The position numbers and the translations under genes are program-made. A DNA stretch of 64,000 nt from Tuctoria greenei (taxonomy: Eukaryota > Streptophyta > Magnoliopsida > Poales > Poaceae), in NCBI GenBank assembly GCA_036927565.1, contig JAYESD010000010.1, positions 113,986,866-114,050,865 on the forward strand. The letters are read 5' to 3'. Every line of letters starts with the position of its first letter. Position 1 is the first letter of the stretch. The notes below the pieces were generated by a model, which searched no databases, was not told the DNA's origin, and saw only the letters and a program-made list of their open reading frames with translations. Below, piece by piece: positions 22,202 to 33,345 of this stretch.

Positions 22202-23226
22202 AGATATTGTGCAAGATGATGTTGCTAGAGCTAGGAAAACTAAATATCAGGACCATGCTAACATTGAGAACAATAACAATGCCAAATCTGTGTTTGATAA
22301 GAAAAATGAGATATCTCTGAAGGGAAAATGCTTGTTTGCTACGAAATCTGATATTAATGAACTGATTGCTTCCACCTTTGTTGCCTATGCTTTGGTATGC
22401 AAAGATGCTTTGATTTCCCTTTACAATGTGCAACATTCTTTGCCTCCTGCTGTTGCTAACATTTTGCAGGAATATTCTGATGTGTTTCCAAGTGAAATAC
22501 CACCAGGACTACCACCACTTCGAGGGATTGAGCACCAGATTGACCTCATTCCCGGTGCTTCGTTGCCCAGCCGTGCACCATACAGGACAAATCAAGAAGA
22601 AACAAAGGAGATTCAGCGCCAAGTACAAGAACTACTTGACAAAGGTTATGTACGTGAGTCTCTTAGTCCTTGTGCTGTTCCAGTTATTCTAGTACCTAAA
22701 AAGGATGGATCATGGCGTATGTGTGTGGATTGTAGAGCAATCAACAATATAACCATTCAATATCGTCATCCTATTCCACGCTTAGATGATATGCTTGATG
22801 AATTGAGTGGTGCTGTTGTGTTCTCAAAAGTTGATTTGCGTAGTGGTTATCACCAAATTCGCATGAAACTAGGAGATGAATGGAAAACTGCTTTCAAAAC
22901 TAAGTTCGGTTTATATGAGTGGTTAGTCATGCCTTTTGGGTTAACTAATGCACCTAGCACTTTCATGAGATTAATGAATGAGATTTTGCGTGCATTCATT
23001 GGAAAAAAGTTGTTGTGTATTTTGATGATATATTGATTTATAGCAAATCCATGGATGAACATCTTGATCACTTGCGTGCTGTTTTTAATGCTTTGCGTGA
23101 GGCAAAATTATTTGGTAATCTTGAGAAGTGCACCTTTTGCACGGATCGAGTCTCTTCCCTTGGCTATGTTGTTACTCCACGGGGAATTGAAGTTGATCAA
23201 GCCAAGGTAGAGGCTATTCAGGGGTA
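22202..23226 (+). pseudogene. CRM reverse transcriptase
   Basis: RT motifs in order: GLPPLRGIEHQIDLIPGASL, YVRESLSPCAVPVILVPKKD, WRMCVDCRAINNI, VDLRSGYHQIRMK (first catalytic Asp), MPFGLTNAPSTFMR, then after a frameshift near 23,000-23,012 the catalytic YFDDILIYS box (about 23,017-23,043) and LEKCTFCTDRVSSLGYVV. An amber TAG at 23,224-23,226 replaces a Trp codon at the RT/RNase H boundary. Catalytic residues are kept. Confidence 0.88.
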
Positions 23227-24590
23227 GCCTGTACCAAAGACCATCACACAGGTGCGGAGCTTTCTAGGGCTGGCTGGGTTCTATCGTCGCTTTGTGAAGG
23301 ATTTCAGCACCATTGCTGCTCCATTGAATGACCTTACGAACAAGGGGGTGCCTTTTTCTTGGGGCACCACACAAGATAACGCCTTTACCATAGTGAAAGA
23401 TAAGTTGACGCATGCACCTCTTCTCCAACTTCCTGATTTTTCTAAGACTTTTGAGCTTGAATGTGATGCTAGTGGGATTGGATTGGGTGGTGTTTTGTTA
23501 CAAGAAGGAAAACCTGTTGCATATTTTAGTGAGAAAATGAGTGGGCCTGCTCTAAATTATTCTACCTACGATAAGGAATTATATGCTCTTGTACAAACTT
23601 TAGAAACATGGCAGCATTATTTGTGGCCCAAAGAATTTGTTATCCATTCTGATCATGAATCACTAAAGCATATTAGGAGTCAAGGGAAACTAAACCGTAG
23701 GCATGCTAAGTGGATGGAATCTATTGAGTCTTTTCTTTATGTCATTAAACACAAAAAGGGAAAGGATAATGTTATTGCTGATGCTTTATCTAGACGTTAT
23801 ACTCTTCTATCTCAACTTGACTTTAAAATTTTTGGATTAGAAACGATTAAATATCAATATGAACATGATGCTGATTTCAAAGATGTATTGCTGAAATGTA
23901 AAGACGGAAAAACATTGAATAAATTTGTCCTCAATGATGGCTATGTGTTTAGAGCTAACAAGTTATGCATTCCAGCTAGCTCCGTTCGTTTGTTGTTGTT
24001 ACAGGAAGCGCATGGAGGTGGGCTGATGGGGCACTTTGGAGTGAAAAAGATGGAGGACATACTAGCTGGTCATTTCTTTTGGCCAAGGATGAGGCGAGAC
24101 GTGGAGCGCTTTGTTGCTCGCTGCACGACATGTCAAAAAGCTAAGTCACGACTTAATCCACATGGTTTGTACATGCCTCTTCCTGTTCCTAGCATGCCTT
24201 GGGAGGATATTTCTATGGACTTTGTTTTAGGAATGCCTAGAACAAAGAAGGGGAGGGATAGCATCTTTGTTGTTGTGGATAGATTTTCTAAAATGGCACA
24301 ATTCATACCTTGTCGTAAAAGTGATGATGCTACACATGTTGCTGATTTGTTTTTCCGAGATATTGTTAGATTGCATGGTGTGCCAAACACAATAGTTTTA
24401 GATCGTGATGCTAAGTTTCTTAGCCATTTTTGGAGAACGTTATGGGAAAAATTGGGGACTAAGCTTTTATTTTCAACTACTTGTCATCCCCAAACTGATG
24501 TTCAAACTGAGGTTGTGAATAGAAGTTTATCTACCATGCTTAGGGCTGTTTTGAAAAAGAATATAAAATGTGGGAAGAGTGTTTGCCTCA
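23227..24590 (+). pseudogene. CRM RNase H and integrase core
   Basis: One open stretch of over 450 codons: FLGLAGFYRRFVKDF, RNase H (LECDASGIGLGG, YDKELYALV, HSDHESLKHI, IADALSRR), then integrase with the zinc-binding His/His-Cys/Cys set (HGGGLMGHFG ... CTTCQKAKS), catalytic Asp in ISMDFVLG, Asp in VLDRDAKF and Glu in QTE. The usual DGQTE is DVQTE here. A 1-bp frameshift near 24,570 ends it. Confidence 0.88.
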
Positions 24591-25331
24591 TGTTGAGTTT
24601 GCTTATAATCGTTCCCTACATTCTCGTACTAAGAAATGGCCTTTTGAGATTGTTTATGGATTTGTACCCCGTGCTCCTATTGATTTATTACCTCTTCCTT
24701 CAATGGAACGAGTGAATTTTGATGCTAAAATCGTGCTGAATTGATCTTAAAATTGCATGAAACCACTAAGAAGAATATAGAGTGCATGAATGCCAAGTAT
24801 AAACTTGCTGGTAGTAGGGGAAAGAAAACTATCACTTTTGAACATGGTGATTTAGTTTGGTTACATTTGCGAAAGGATAAGTTTCCTGATTTGAGAAAGT
24901 CTAAATTGTTACCTCGAGCTGATGGTCCATTCAAAGTGTTAGAAAGGATTAATGATAATGTATATAAACTCGAATTTCCTACGAATTTTGGGGTTAGTCC
25001 CACATTTAACATTGCAGATTTGAAGCCATATTTGGGAGAAGAAGATGAGCTTGAGTTGCGGACAACTCAAATGCAAGAAGGGGAGGATGATGAGGACATC
25101 AACACCCTCAATACATCCACACCAACTCAGCTACCGGTTTCTGGTCCGATCACTCGCGCTCGTGCGCGTCAACTAAACTATGAGGTGAACTCGTTCTTGG
25201 CCTTATGTCCATCTTATCTAGACCGTGGAACTACGTGCTTTCTTGTTTTGCTTAGGAACAATGGAGAGGAGCCAATGGGAAGGGAATTCGCGCGGACAGG
25301 ATTTGAACAGCAGAACAGCACCAACTTGTGA
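24560..25331 (+). pseudogene. CRM integrase C-terminus with LTR-encoded tail
   Basis: After frameshifts near 24,570 and 24,730 the integrase C-terminal domain is recognisable (FEHGDLVWLHLRKDKFP, LLPRADGPFKVL, VSPTFNIADLKPYL). The frame crosses into the 3' LTR at 25,088 and runs on for about 80 codons (SGPITRARARQLNYEV..., stop at 25,331). An LTR-embedded tail is characteristic of CRM and is thought to relate to centromere targeting. Confidence 0.85.
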
Positions 25332-25955
25332 CGACCACCACAATTTCATAAGGACTCCGATCTGGGCGTTCAAGTACTTCCTGGAAAGATTGTTAAGTCT
25401 ACTTTAAAACGGATCTGGCCTCATGTCCATATCTATTCGGAGTCGGCCGCAATAGTTATTTTAATACCAAGACCTTTTTCTGTCCATGGTGCTGCATCAC
25501 CAAAATTGGGCCCATGGCCCATGTATCGTTTGGAGTCCATTAGGGACTCGTGATTAGGGTTTCTCACGACCCTAGAGAGGTAATAAATAGTAGAAGCCGC
25601 CCTCATTAGCTGGTGGGTTTTGTTTATTCGTAAGTTAGCTTCTGCTGCTTCCTTGTACACGCGCGTGTCGACTAGATCTCCTGTCTACTTGTATCCAGAA
25701 CCCCACTTTAGATTGATTCAACAGATAAGTGCTTGTTCTTCTTGTTCTTGCGTGTTCTTTGATTGCTTGCAGGAACAAAGGCCCTCGTGGTCAGGTTGAT
25801 TGTGCGCCAGCAAGATCAATACAACTTCGGAGTCGGTGTACCGATCGCTAAGGCGCATCGTCTTGGTGAAGGTGTAGTCGGATCGCCAACGTCTTCTCCT
25901 CCATAAATCGAACCCTCCTATTCTCATCGAAAGATCGGGAACCAATATCCTATCA
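25088..25955 (+). repeat. CRM 3' LTR
   Basis: 868 bp, equal in length to the 5' LTR. Its first ~240 bp is coding for the integrase tail and is well conserved between the two LTRs. Confidence 0.9.
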
Positions 25956-26232
25956 GTCTGGGGTCGAGTCCTCACCATCTGAAGAAAAGCAAGAGATAAG
26001 AATTTAGAAGACATCCTCAACTATATGCATCAAGGGATATGAAACTAAGCAACTAACTATACTAGCCTATATGGACATGGCAATGCTAAAGCATCCCAAA
26101 ATCCTCTACTAAGCACACAAGCAGCAATACATAGCAAACATCACACCAAGCAAAAACACATCGATTCCTGAGTGCTCCTAAGTGCTCTAAAGTGTCCATT
26201 CTATCTAGGTCGCGTCCTACAGTCTACCTGTT
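25956..26232 (-). pseudogene. Tekay gag start codon and 5' leader
   Basis: The gag ATG is at 25,978 (MVRTRPQ...), and after seven codons the CRM insertion intervenes. The remaining ~250 bp up to the PBS is the short untranslated leader, with no other gene visible. Confidence 0.75.
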
Positions 26233-26244
26233 GCTCTCATACCA
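26233..26244 (-). other. Tekay primer-binding site (tRNA-iMet type)
   Basis: The minus strand reads TGGTATGAGAGC, one mismatch from the initiator tRNA-Met complement, three bases inside the 5' LTR. Confidence 0.85.
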
Positions 26245-26247
26245 ATT

Positions 26248-29095
26248 TGTGACACCAAGTTTCGAAAATGAACCAAGTGAACGCATATGTATGCCCAGGA
26301 CGTTCAACACACATACATGAGTGCATTCACAGAAGGATATACAGAAAATTACCACAGGACAAGATTAATTTACCACTTTTATTACAAAATTCAGAATATC
26401 CTCAAATACAAGCTCTAATGAATATTAATGACAAGTTTCAACTAATGCAGCGGAAATAAACAAAATAAGCAAACTAAGCAAATAGGCAATGAGGTAGCGC
26501 AACTCCAATCAACAACACAGGCAAAGCTGATGGCAGACACAGCCCAGAACTCCACATTATCATAGTTATACTCCCAATCCTGACCTGCAACTGTCGGTGG
26601 GGAAATTGCAAGGGTGGGTACATGTCATACTCAGCAAGTGTGGAAAGTATGACATGTAGCTGATTCAAATGATGAATATGATAATGGCTAAGTGTTGAAA
26701 AGTACAATAAAACATTTGAAAAGCAATATATTATATGTATGTGAGATAAACCCATCATAAACCATAATTATTGACATAATACAATTCCATATTCCATATC
26801 CATCACCATTATACCATATTTCACCATTACCATTAACCATATCCAATACCAGAATTTAATCCATAACCATATTATCACCCATAACCTGTACCAACCATAA
26901 ACAGACCCCAAGTTTCCCTCTAATCATGTGAGGGTCCAGGTTGCTCATAACCGTGAGCACGGCTATCATGATAGTTTTAAGACACTATGCAGAGGTTGTA
27001 CCACTTTACCCACGTGTTTGTGATTTCATCACCTTTCGATGACTAGAACCTCTATTATGCCGTCTCACATTTCCGTTGGTGTGTGGCTAAGAGATCACAA
27101 AATAGCCTTTACAAAGGGATTACTAGCATGTACGGACCCACTGAGGTTTCATCGGTGGTGATGTCTCCAACTGAGCACATCTTCAACCAAGGGCCCCCTC
27201 TTGTGCCATTCAGATCCCAGAGAGTCCCGCCAACCATATCCAAACCCAATCCAACTCCCCTTCCCTGGTGCACCAAATGGTCCATGCAGTACTAGCAATA
27301 CCCTAATTAATCAGCTACGCCGCACCCATACTTGGCCTTGTGGTGGCACTGTAAGTCCTGGATGGTCGCTCCACGAACCGGTCCTTAGATCTAAGACAAG
27401 CCAAACTACCATAACATCCAACCCATCCACGTACCATGCTTGCTCAGATCACCCATTACTATGTCATATTAACCAGTTCATATTAACCATAATCTCATTA
27501 ATGCAAAATTAAATGGTATAGTTGTTTTCCCATCCCAATTAATTAATCGTAGCAACAAGTTAAAAAGCCCTTCCCGACTCTCTACCATGAATTCCAGGTG
27601 ACAAGGGTGGTTAACAAAGCTAGTAAACTTCCTATCATAGGATTCCCATCATATTGCCACAAGCATGCAGTTTTGCAAACAAAACATTTATTATCAAACA
27701 TGATCAATATGTTCAAGGATACTTGCCTTGCTCTTGACTTGGTTTGGGTCAAAGCCTTCAAATTCCTGGTGTTGGAGGTCATCCGCAGCACCCTCTAGCA
27801 CAAAACCGTCTAGATCACGCAACGAACATACAAAACAAGAAATATAATCAATAAGTGCACATATATTACTCAATATGACATGACATGCATGATTAATGCA
27901 AATGCGAAGTAAAACATGTTAATGAGTTGCTAATAATGTTTTCTAACTAGTTCTAATAGTTCTTAACAAGTTTGGACAGGTTTGGAATTGATTCAGACCA
28001 ATTTGGAATTAATTCAGCAGGTAACAGATTGCACAATCGGACTAGTCTGTTAGGGACCGGACTCGTCCGCCCTTCGCAGGAACAGCGAACTAGGGTTTTC
28101 TAGATCGACATGAATTTGGAGAAACTGGGTTGAATTCACGTGAGAAAAAGGAAGTAGAAGGTATACCAGATGTTTAGAACTCCAATGAATCAAGGGTTTT
28201 GGAGGCAACACTTGGATCTTGGTGATCTAGGGTTGATGAAGAACTTGAAGGTGAATTGTTGATGAAGAACAAAAACTTGATGGAGATCTTGATCCTCTTT
28301 CGTTTCCTCCTCTTCTTCTTCTTATCGAGATCTCCTTCTCCGTCCTCGGTGGTGGATCTCCACAAACTAGGGCTTGGGTGGACTTCAATTCGGGCAAAAT
28401 GATGTTAAGTCAAGGGGTGGGGTTGTTTATATAGAGGTGGATGCCAGGGTTTCAATGAATTCGAGTTTGGGGAGGGTTGAGGCTGGTGTGGGGTCCCACA
28501 TGGGCTCCAAAAAGAGTTAGACACGACGTCCTCAGGCCCACTTAAGGTAGAACCCAAAAACAAGTCATGGAACAGAGAATCAACTTGAGGTCACGATTTA
28601 TCGGACAAGTCCGAAAAAAGGGCCGGACTAGTCCGAAGTTGGACAGAGGGATATCGGACAAGTCCGAACTATATCGGACAAGTCCAAACTTGGTTAGAGG
28701 GAAATCAGATAAGTCTGGCAAAAACCGGACAAGTTCGATTTTAGTCAGAGGGAAAATGGACAAGTCCGCTGGAATACCGGACTAGTCCGGACAAGTCCAA
28801 AGACTTAGCAAAATTTCCAAGGAATTGAAACACCGGACTAGCCCGCAATGGACCAGACAAGTCCGAAAGTGTCCACAGGGAAAAACAGACTAGTCCGCAG
28901 CTAAAACAGACTAGTCCGATGGAGGTCAGAGAGAAATCGGACTAGTCCGCACGAAAACCGGACTAGACTGCACTTCCCAGAATTCTTAAGTGCGGTTTTA
29001 TACTAAATTCATTTTAAACTTTTTTTGTGTGGAATAATATTAGACATGTATTAGAATGTATGCAATGCATGATGCATGAAAATAAGTGTGTTATA
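26248..29095 (-). repeat. Tekay 5' LTR
   Basis: 2,848 bp. Outer terminus TTATA (expected TTACA, one C-to-T change), inner terminus TGTGACACC. About 15 palindromic CGGAC(T/A)AGTCCG-type units lie at 28,600-28,975 and two more near 28,040-28,068. A TATA-like TATATAAAC lies near 28,425-28,436. Confidence 0.9.
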
Positions 29096-30184
29096 ACAAT
29101 TGTAGCAAGCCCTCTTTGATCTTGTCTTGGGCTTGTCTTTGCTCTTGCCTTCACGGTGGTAGCTCCCCCTCTTTCTTCTCCATATCCTTTTGAAGTTGTT
29201 GATGAAGAGTGCCTCTTCCTCATCGATGTTGGGGCTCTCTTCATCATTTTCACCCTTTCTTGAGATCTTGAGGATGTTGCCTTGAATGCAACATCTCTCT
29301 TCTTAGAGGAGGAGAGCTTTTGAAGGTTGTTGTAGAACATAGCCTCTTGCTCCATCATCTCATGGTTGATGATTCTCCCTAGAACTTCTTCGGGAGTCAT
29401 CTTATGGAATCCCAGACTTTCAAGGATTCGTGAGCAAAGAGTGACATTTCTAGGCATGAATGCCCGAATCTTACCACTTCGTGGTCTGTCCACCGGGTGC
29501 TTCCATAAGATCGACTCTTGTCGATGAGAGTCTTGAGGTGGTTTTACATGTCTTGGGGAGATTCACCATCCATGATAGTGAACCTCCCAAGTTCTCCTTC
29601 AATCATCTCGATCTTGGCCTCCCTTATGACACGATTGCCCTCATGAGCGATCTTGAGCGTGTCCCATATTTACTTGGCCACCTCCAACCCTTCAATCCGG
29701 TTGAACTCCTCTCGAGTCAGGGAGGAGGTGATCACTCCAACCGCTTGAGCATTGCAGTGAAGTAGGATGGCTTGCTCCGGGGTAATGTCTTCCTCATTCT
29801 TGGGAAGATGAACACCTGTCAAAACAATTTGCCACAAACTAGGGAAATTAGATGCATTTACATATTATGCTTCTACATAGAATAGTCATTTCCGTCAAAT
29901 TGGGGAGGTTTCCCAATAGGAATAGATACGTAATGGTTGATAGTAGTTAATCGCACATACTTGTAAGGATATCGTCAGTATTCTTGTAAACTACTCCTAT
30001 TGTTGTTGTTGATCGGATCGATCGCCTTGGTCTCCTTCTTGGGAGGACCTAGCTTCTCATGAAGTCGCGCCTTAAGTAGACACACTTCTTCATCATCATT
30101 GGGATCATCTTGAAGAACATCAACGTTCTTCATCTTGTCGTCATCCATGATCAGCGGAATCTCGTTGTCACCCCTTCCGGCCAT
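29096..30184 (-). pseudogene. copia gag, N-terminal part up to the zinc knuckle
   Basis: ATG at 30,184 (MAGRGDNEIPLIMDDDK). An acidic N-terminus and a Lys/Glu segment are followed by IGKPPQFDGN near 29,905, then a degenerate gag core with several stops and a frameshift near 29,490. A better-preserved tail follows (MTPEEVLGRIINHEMMEQEA, 29,412-29,340), then a Lys/Ser/Arg-rich region leading to the first cysteines of the knuckle at about 29,100. The other half is at 799. The disruption predates or accompanies decay of the rest of the frame. Confidence 0.8.
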
Positions 30185-30222
30185 CTCCTCTCTGAGTTGT
30201 TAGACTCTTGGTGGAGAGTCCT

Positions 30223-30234
30223 GCTTTGATACCA
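30223..30234 (-). other. copia primer-binding site (tRNA-iMet type)
   Basis: The minus strand reads TGGTATCAAAGC, one mismatch from the initiator tRNA-Met complement, just inside the LTR end at 30,237. Confidence 0.8.
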
Positions 30235-30236
30235 AT

Positions 30237-30774
30237 TGAAAAGTCGCCTAGAGGGGGGTGAATAGGCAATGTTACCTGAAATGGTTTAATCAAACGAAAT
30301 TAAATTACTGAGGCCAGACTTGTCTGGTCAGGGCCAGACTAGTCCGCTCAACACAGGGTGAAAACCTAAAAACTTGATTTCTACAAGTTGTTTGTGGAAT
30401 CTAGGTTCACAAAAGGTGTATGCAATGTTTAGCAACCTAGTACAACTTAGGTTAACAAGTGCAAGAAATTAGGTTACAAGATTTCAATTAAGAACAATAC
30501 AAACCCTAATAGCAATTCTAGTGATTATGAAGAGTAAAGTGACAAAACAGGCACGATTTATCCTGTGGTTCAGCTCCACGAAGAAGCCTATATCCACATT
30601 GAGAAGTCCACACAAGGACCGGGTCTCACTGGACCCTCTTCTCACCAAGCTACCACAATCGCCAGCTTGGTTTACACTATATCAAAGGGTAATCACCATG
30701 TTTCTTGGGGCTGCTCACAAGTTGAGGCTCCCACGAATCAATACAGCAAGGAGCACACGAAGATCAACTCACAC
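30237..30774 (-). repeat. copia 5' LTR (right boundary uncertain)
   Basis: The inner end (minus strand ...GGCGACTTTTCA) is clear at 30,237. The outer end is placed at a possible TGTGAGTTGATC (30,774), because Tat coding similarity starts just beyond. The partner LTR and TSD lie outside the window. Palindromic CCAGACTTGTCTGG and CCAGACTAGTCCG motifs at about 30,314-30,343 recall those in the Tekay LTR. Confidence 0.55.
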
Positions 30775-30789
30775 GGTGGCGATGAGGCG

Positions 30790-33345
30790 ACTGCTTGGCT
30801 GGGCGGCCGTAGATCAAGGATGGATGATCCACTGCGGATCTCCCACTCTTCAAGACCTGCGCGAAGACGAGACTGTTCTCTTTGTTGCCTACGTGTCTGC
30901 GGGGCTTGGGCTCCCACTGTCGAGGTTCTTCCTCATTTGGCTGGAGGAATACGGGCTGCAGCTGCACCACCTGTCGCCGAACTCCATCACCGTGGTTGTC
31001 GTGTTCCTCCACTTTCGTGACACATCCATGGGCATCCCACTAATGGTGGAGCTGTTCTGGTTCTTCTTCGTGATGAAGACCACCGAAAAGAGCGCGGCGA
31101 GCCAAGTGGGATCCTACTACTTCCGCCATCAGGACATGACCTCCTGGATCTACATTGCTTTGCTCAAAGGGGACAAGTGGAGCCACTGGAGGGAAGACTG
31201 AGCGATCGTGCGGGCCGAGACCCACGCCTTGCGGAAGATGCCCTCTGAAGACCCGACCTCTGATCCCACCACCTGGGAAGCATACCAGGGGTTGACGAAG
31301 GAGTACAAGCCAGTGCTGAAGAGGATCCGATTCCTAGTGGACAAGGGCTTGACCTCCCTAATGGTGTTGGCAGACTTCTTGCGCTGCCACACTGCCCCGC
31401 TTCAGAGGCATCTATACAGGGCTTGGGTCTACACCGGCAATTACTGCCAGTGTCGTTTGGATCTGGACGATCCAACCCCAGATGCTGGAGGAGATGTTAA
31501 AGGCGGTGGCCTGCGACACTGTCGATGATGAGCATATCTCTATCCCAGATGACTGCCAGCCACTCTTCATGACCCCTGGCCTGAAGTGCGAATCTTGATG
31601 CAGAAGGTCAACGTGTTCGACCTTGTTCGGCTGCACCCTGAAGGGACGACTAGGGGTTCGGCGGTCCTGGAGCGGTGTCGTGCTGAGGCACAGCCAGGGT
31701 CAGGCTCTACCCCGCGTCCTTCGAAAATGGCGGAAGTAGGACCCTCAGCAACCTTCGATAGGGTGGAGGACAGCCTACCAATGCCAGTTCCTGCATTGGG
31801 GAAGCGTTCCCGTACCCTGGTCGCAGGTTCTGCCACCTCTATGCTGAAGAGGCGGAAGCTGACGCGCGGGGGGGGGGGGGGGGGGGGGGGGGGAGATACC
31901 CAAATCTTCCATTGCGAGGAAGTCGAAGCAGTTGAAGCCTCCATCGTCAACCTGGTATGTGATTCGAGCGGTGACTCTGGTTCTGTGGAGGCACGGAGGA
32001 GTCTACACTGATTGCCGCATCGACGCAAGTTGTCCCGGAGTAGGTACTAGAGACTGTGGTGCCGACCTTGTCGCCAGGTCCAGGGGGCCTCAATCCGCCG
32101 TGCGAGCAGGGAGGCCAGGGTCTCTGGAGCAGCCTGGCCTGTCGGTAAGGCACAATTTCTTCCTATGCTATTTCTTTGTTCTGACAGAGTCGGTTTTGGC
32201 TTTTCAGGGCGTTATCGATCGACATAGTGCCCTTGGTGCTTCCAGAGGTGGGCTTGGTAGCTCCCGCACCTCCCAGAATTGGAACGAGGTCTGCTGCGCC
32301 GCATCCTACGCCTGACGGTGCACCGGCTTCCGGTGATTCCGATGTTCATGCTCCTCCGTTTGTCAGAGCAGATGGGGCTGAGGCAGTGCCAGGCGAGGAG
32401 GTGGCCACCTTGGCCATCGCGGCAACCCCTGGTGGAGCGGACCCGCCTGCTGCTAATATTGCACCGGCGCCTGATGTCATTGGTGCGCAAGATGGCGACT
32501 CACCACCAGCGGTCGGCGATACCCTTGTGGCAGGGAGAAGACTTCAGCGTCGAGCAGCAACGCGCTAATTCCTGGAGCTCCAATCGGTGAGCCATCTGGT
32601 CCCCAGGCGTTGGCGTCTATCGCGGAGTCAGCAGAAGAGGCGGAGAGGTAGCAATCTGTGACGAGGACCATGTCTATCCCCCTCTCCGATGTTGTTGCCA
32701 CGGCCCAGTCCGCCTTGTGCCAGACAGAGGCTGCTTTCGCCTAGGATGGGAGCAGCTTGCTGAGGAGCGGCACCTGGTGAAGTTGGTAGACACCAAGAAT
32801 AAGGATCTCGAGGCGAAGACCCTGAAAGCCCATGTCGTCACCGAAGCCTGCCTTAGGTTGTACGAGGATAAGCGGTTGGAGCTGGTCCACCGCGAGGTTG
32901 TCATTGCTGATGCGAAACGAGACTTGGCACTGAGGGAAGAAGAGGTCTCCCAGAGTCTCGGTGTGCTGGATGAGAGGTGTCAAGCCGTGCAGGACTTGGA
33001 GCTTGCCATCAAGTGCCGAGAGGATGAGTTGGAGCATCATGCTCGGGAGCTCGCCAATCGGGAGGAAGCGGCGTGGAGAGAGGTAGAAGACCTCTAGCCC
33101 TCCCGCGCAGCGAGGTGCAAGGGATCCGAGACTTCCTAGCTCGTGCCGAGGCGGTGTTGGATCCCCTCGGACTTGGTCCCATGCCGCGTAGGGAGCCGTC
33201 TCATGGTGTGGCCCACCTGCTCCCAGCCTTGGACTCCTTCTGCTCGACGTTGGGATCAGTGAACACTGTACTTGCTAGGCGGCCGGAGGTCGAAGGAAGG
33301 GAGCTAGTGGAGCAGGTGGCCTCCTATGTCTTGGTGTGCTTCTGA
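30790..33345 (+). pseudogene. Tat-A antisense extra ORF (PF04195-like N-domain plus coiled coil), degenerate
   Basis: The N-terminal part (30,840-31,530) reads DETVLFVAYVSAGLGLPLSRFFL, EYGLQLHHLSPNSI and GIPLMVELFWFFF, resembling the Pfam domain 'putative gypsy type transposon' (PF04195). A TGA at 31,199-31,201 interrupts it. Frames then shift through a Pro/Ala-rich linker (31,586-32,568), which includes a 26-G run, to a Glu/Arg-rich coiled-coil segment (32,717-33,097; LALREEEVSQSLGVLDERC) and a final piece ending at 33,345. It is antisense to Tat-A pol. Function is unknown in the family. The name does not imply a DNA transposase. Confidence 0.7.
31868..31893 (+). repeat. 26-bp poly(G) tract
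   Basis: An uninterrupted run of 26 G follows CGC inside the extra-ORF linker. It could form G-quadruplexes and could be mis-sized in sequencing or assembly. Confidence 0.9.

Larger units (their letters stand above)
18636..25955 (+). mobile_element. CRM-lineage centromeric retrotransposon (Ty3/gypsy), 7.3 kb, degenerate coding
   Basis: Plus orientation. LTRs of 868 bp each (TGATGAGGACATC...CCTATCA), a perfect tRNA-iMet PBS (TGGTATCAGAGC), leader, gag and pol. The pol frame continues into the 3' LTR, the mark of CRM elements (CRR in rice, CRM in maize). I count about 27 LTR differences by eye (about 3 percent), so insertion is fairly recent. It sits in the Tekay gag. CRM elements concentrate in grass centromeres, which suggests a centromeric neighbourhood. 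Gag-pol carries several frameshifts and stops, so this copy is non-autonomous. Confidence 0.9.
800..29095 (-). mobile_element. Tekay/Del-lineage Ty3/gypsy chromovirus with nested Athila and CRM insertions
   Basis: Minus-orientation element. LTRs of 2,826 and 2,848 bp bound it, with TSD ACAAT. It has a tRNA-iMet type PBS (26,233-26,244), a purine tract (3,626-3,639), gag (start 25,978, continued at 18,635-18,119) and pol with a chromodomain (6,128-3,640). Long LTRs plus a C-terminal chromodomain place it in Tekay/Del. Two later insertions interrupt it: CRM inside gag, and an Athila composite whose two edges lie in gag and in RT. The rest of gag, the protease and the first part of RT are missing. 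In the first 215 bp the two LTRs differ at about 14 sites by eye, so it is older than the CRM inside it. Confidence 0.88.
1..30774 (-). mobile_element. Ty1/copia element (SIRE/Maximus-like), partial, split by the Tekay insertion
   Basis: The element reads on the minus strand. Its 5' LTR, PBS and gag start lie near 30.2-30.8 kb, and the gag tail is at 1-799. Pol and the 3' LTR lie beyond the left edge. The 28.3-kb block 800-29,095 is not copia; it is a Tekay element with its own nested insertions, flanked by the TSD ACAAT. The gag type (N-terminal MAGRGDNEIP, one CCHC knuckle, then a long Ser-rich and coiled-coil tail) resembles grass SIRE/Maximus elements. That lineage call is from memory. 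The right boundary is uncertain by about 50 bp. Confidence 0.75.

Noticed and set aside
26233..26244. tRNA gene fragments at the PBS matches (also 9,152-9,173, 16,861-16,882, 19,506-19,517, 30,223-30,234, 45,295-45,316, 56,727-56,738)
   Set aside because: Only 12-22 bases complementary to tRNA 3' ends are present, each directly inside an LTR. There is no cloverleaf.
30790..31530. DNA transposase gene, suggested by the transposase-like name of the PF04195-type family
   Set aside because: No DDE transposase motif or terminal inverted repeats are visible. The position, antisense to Tat pol, fits a Tat extra ORF.
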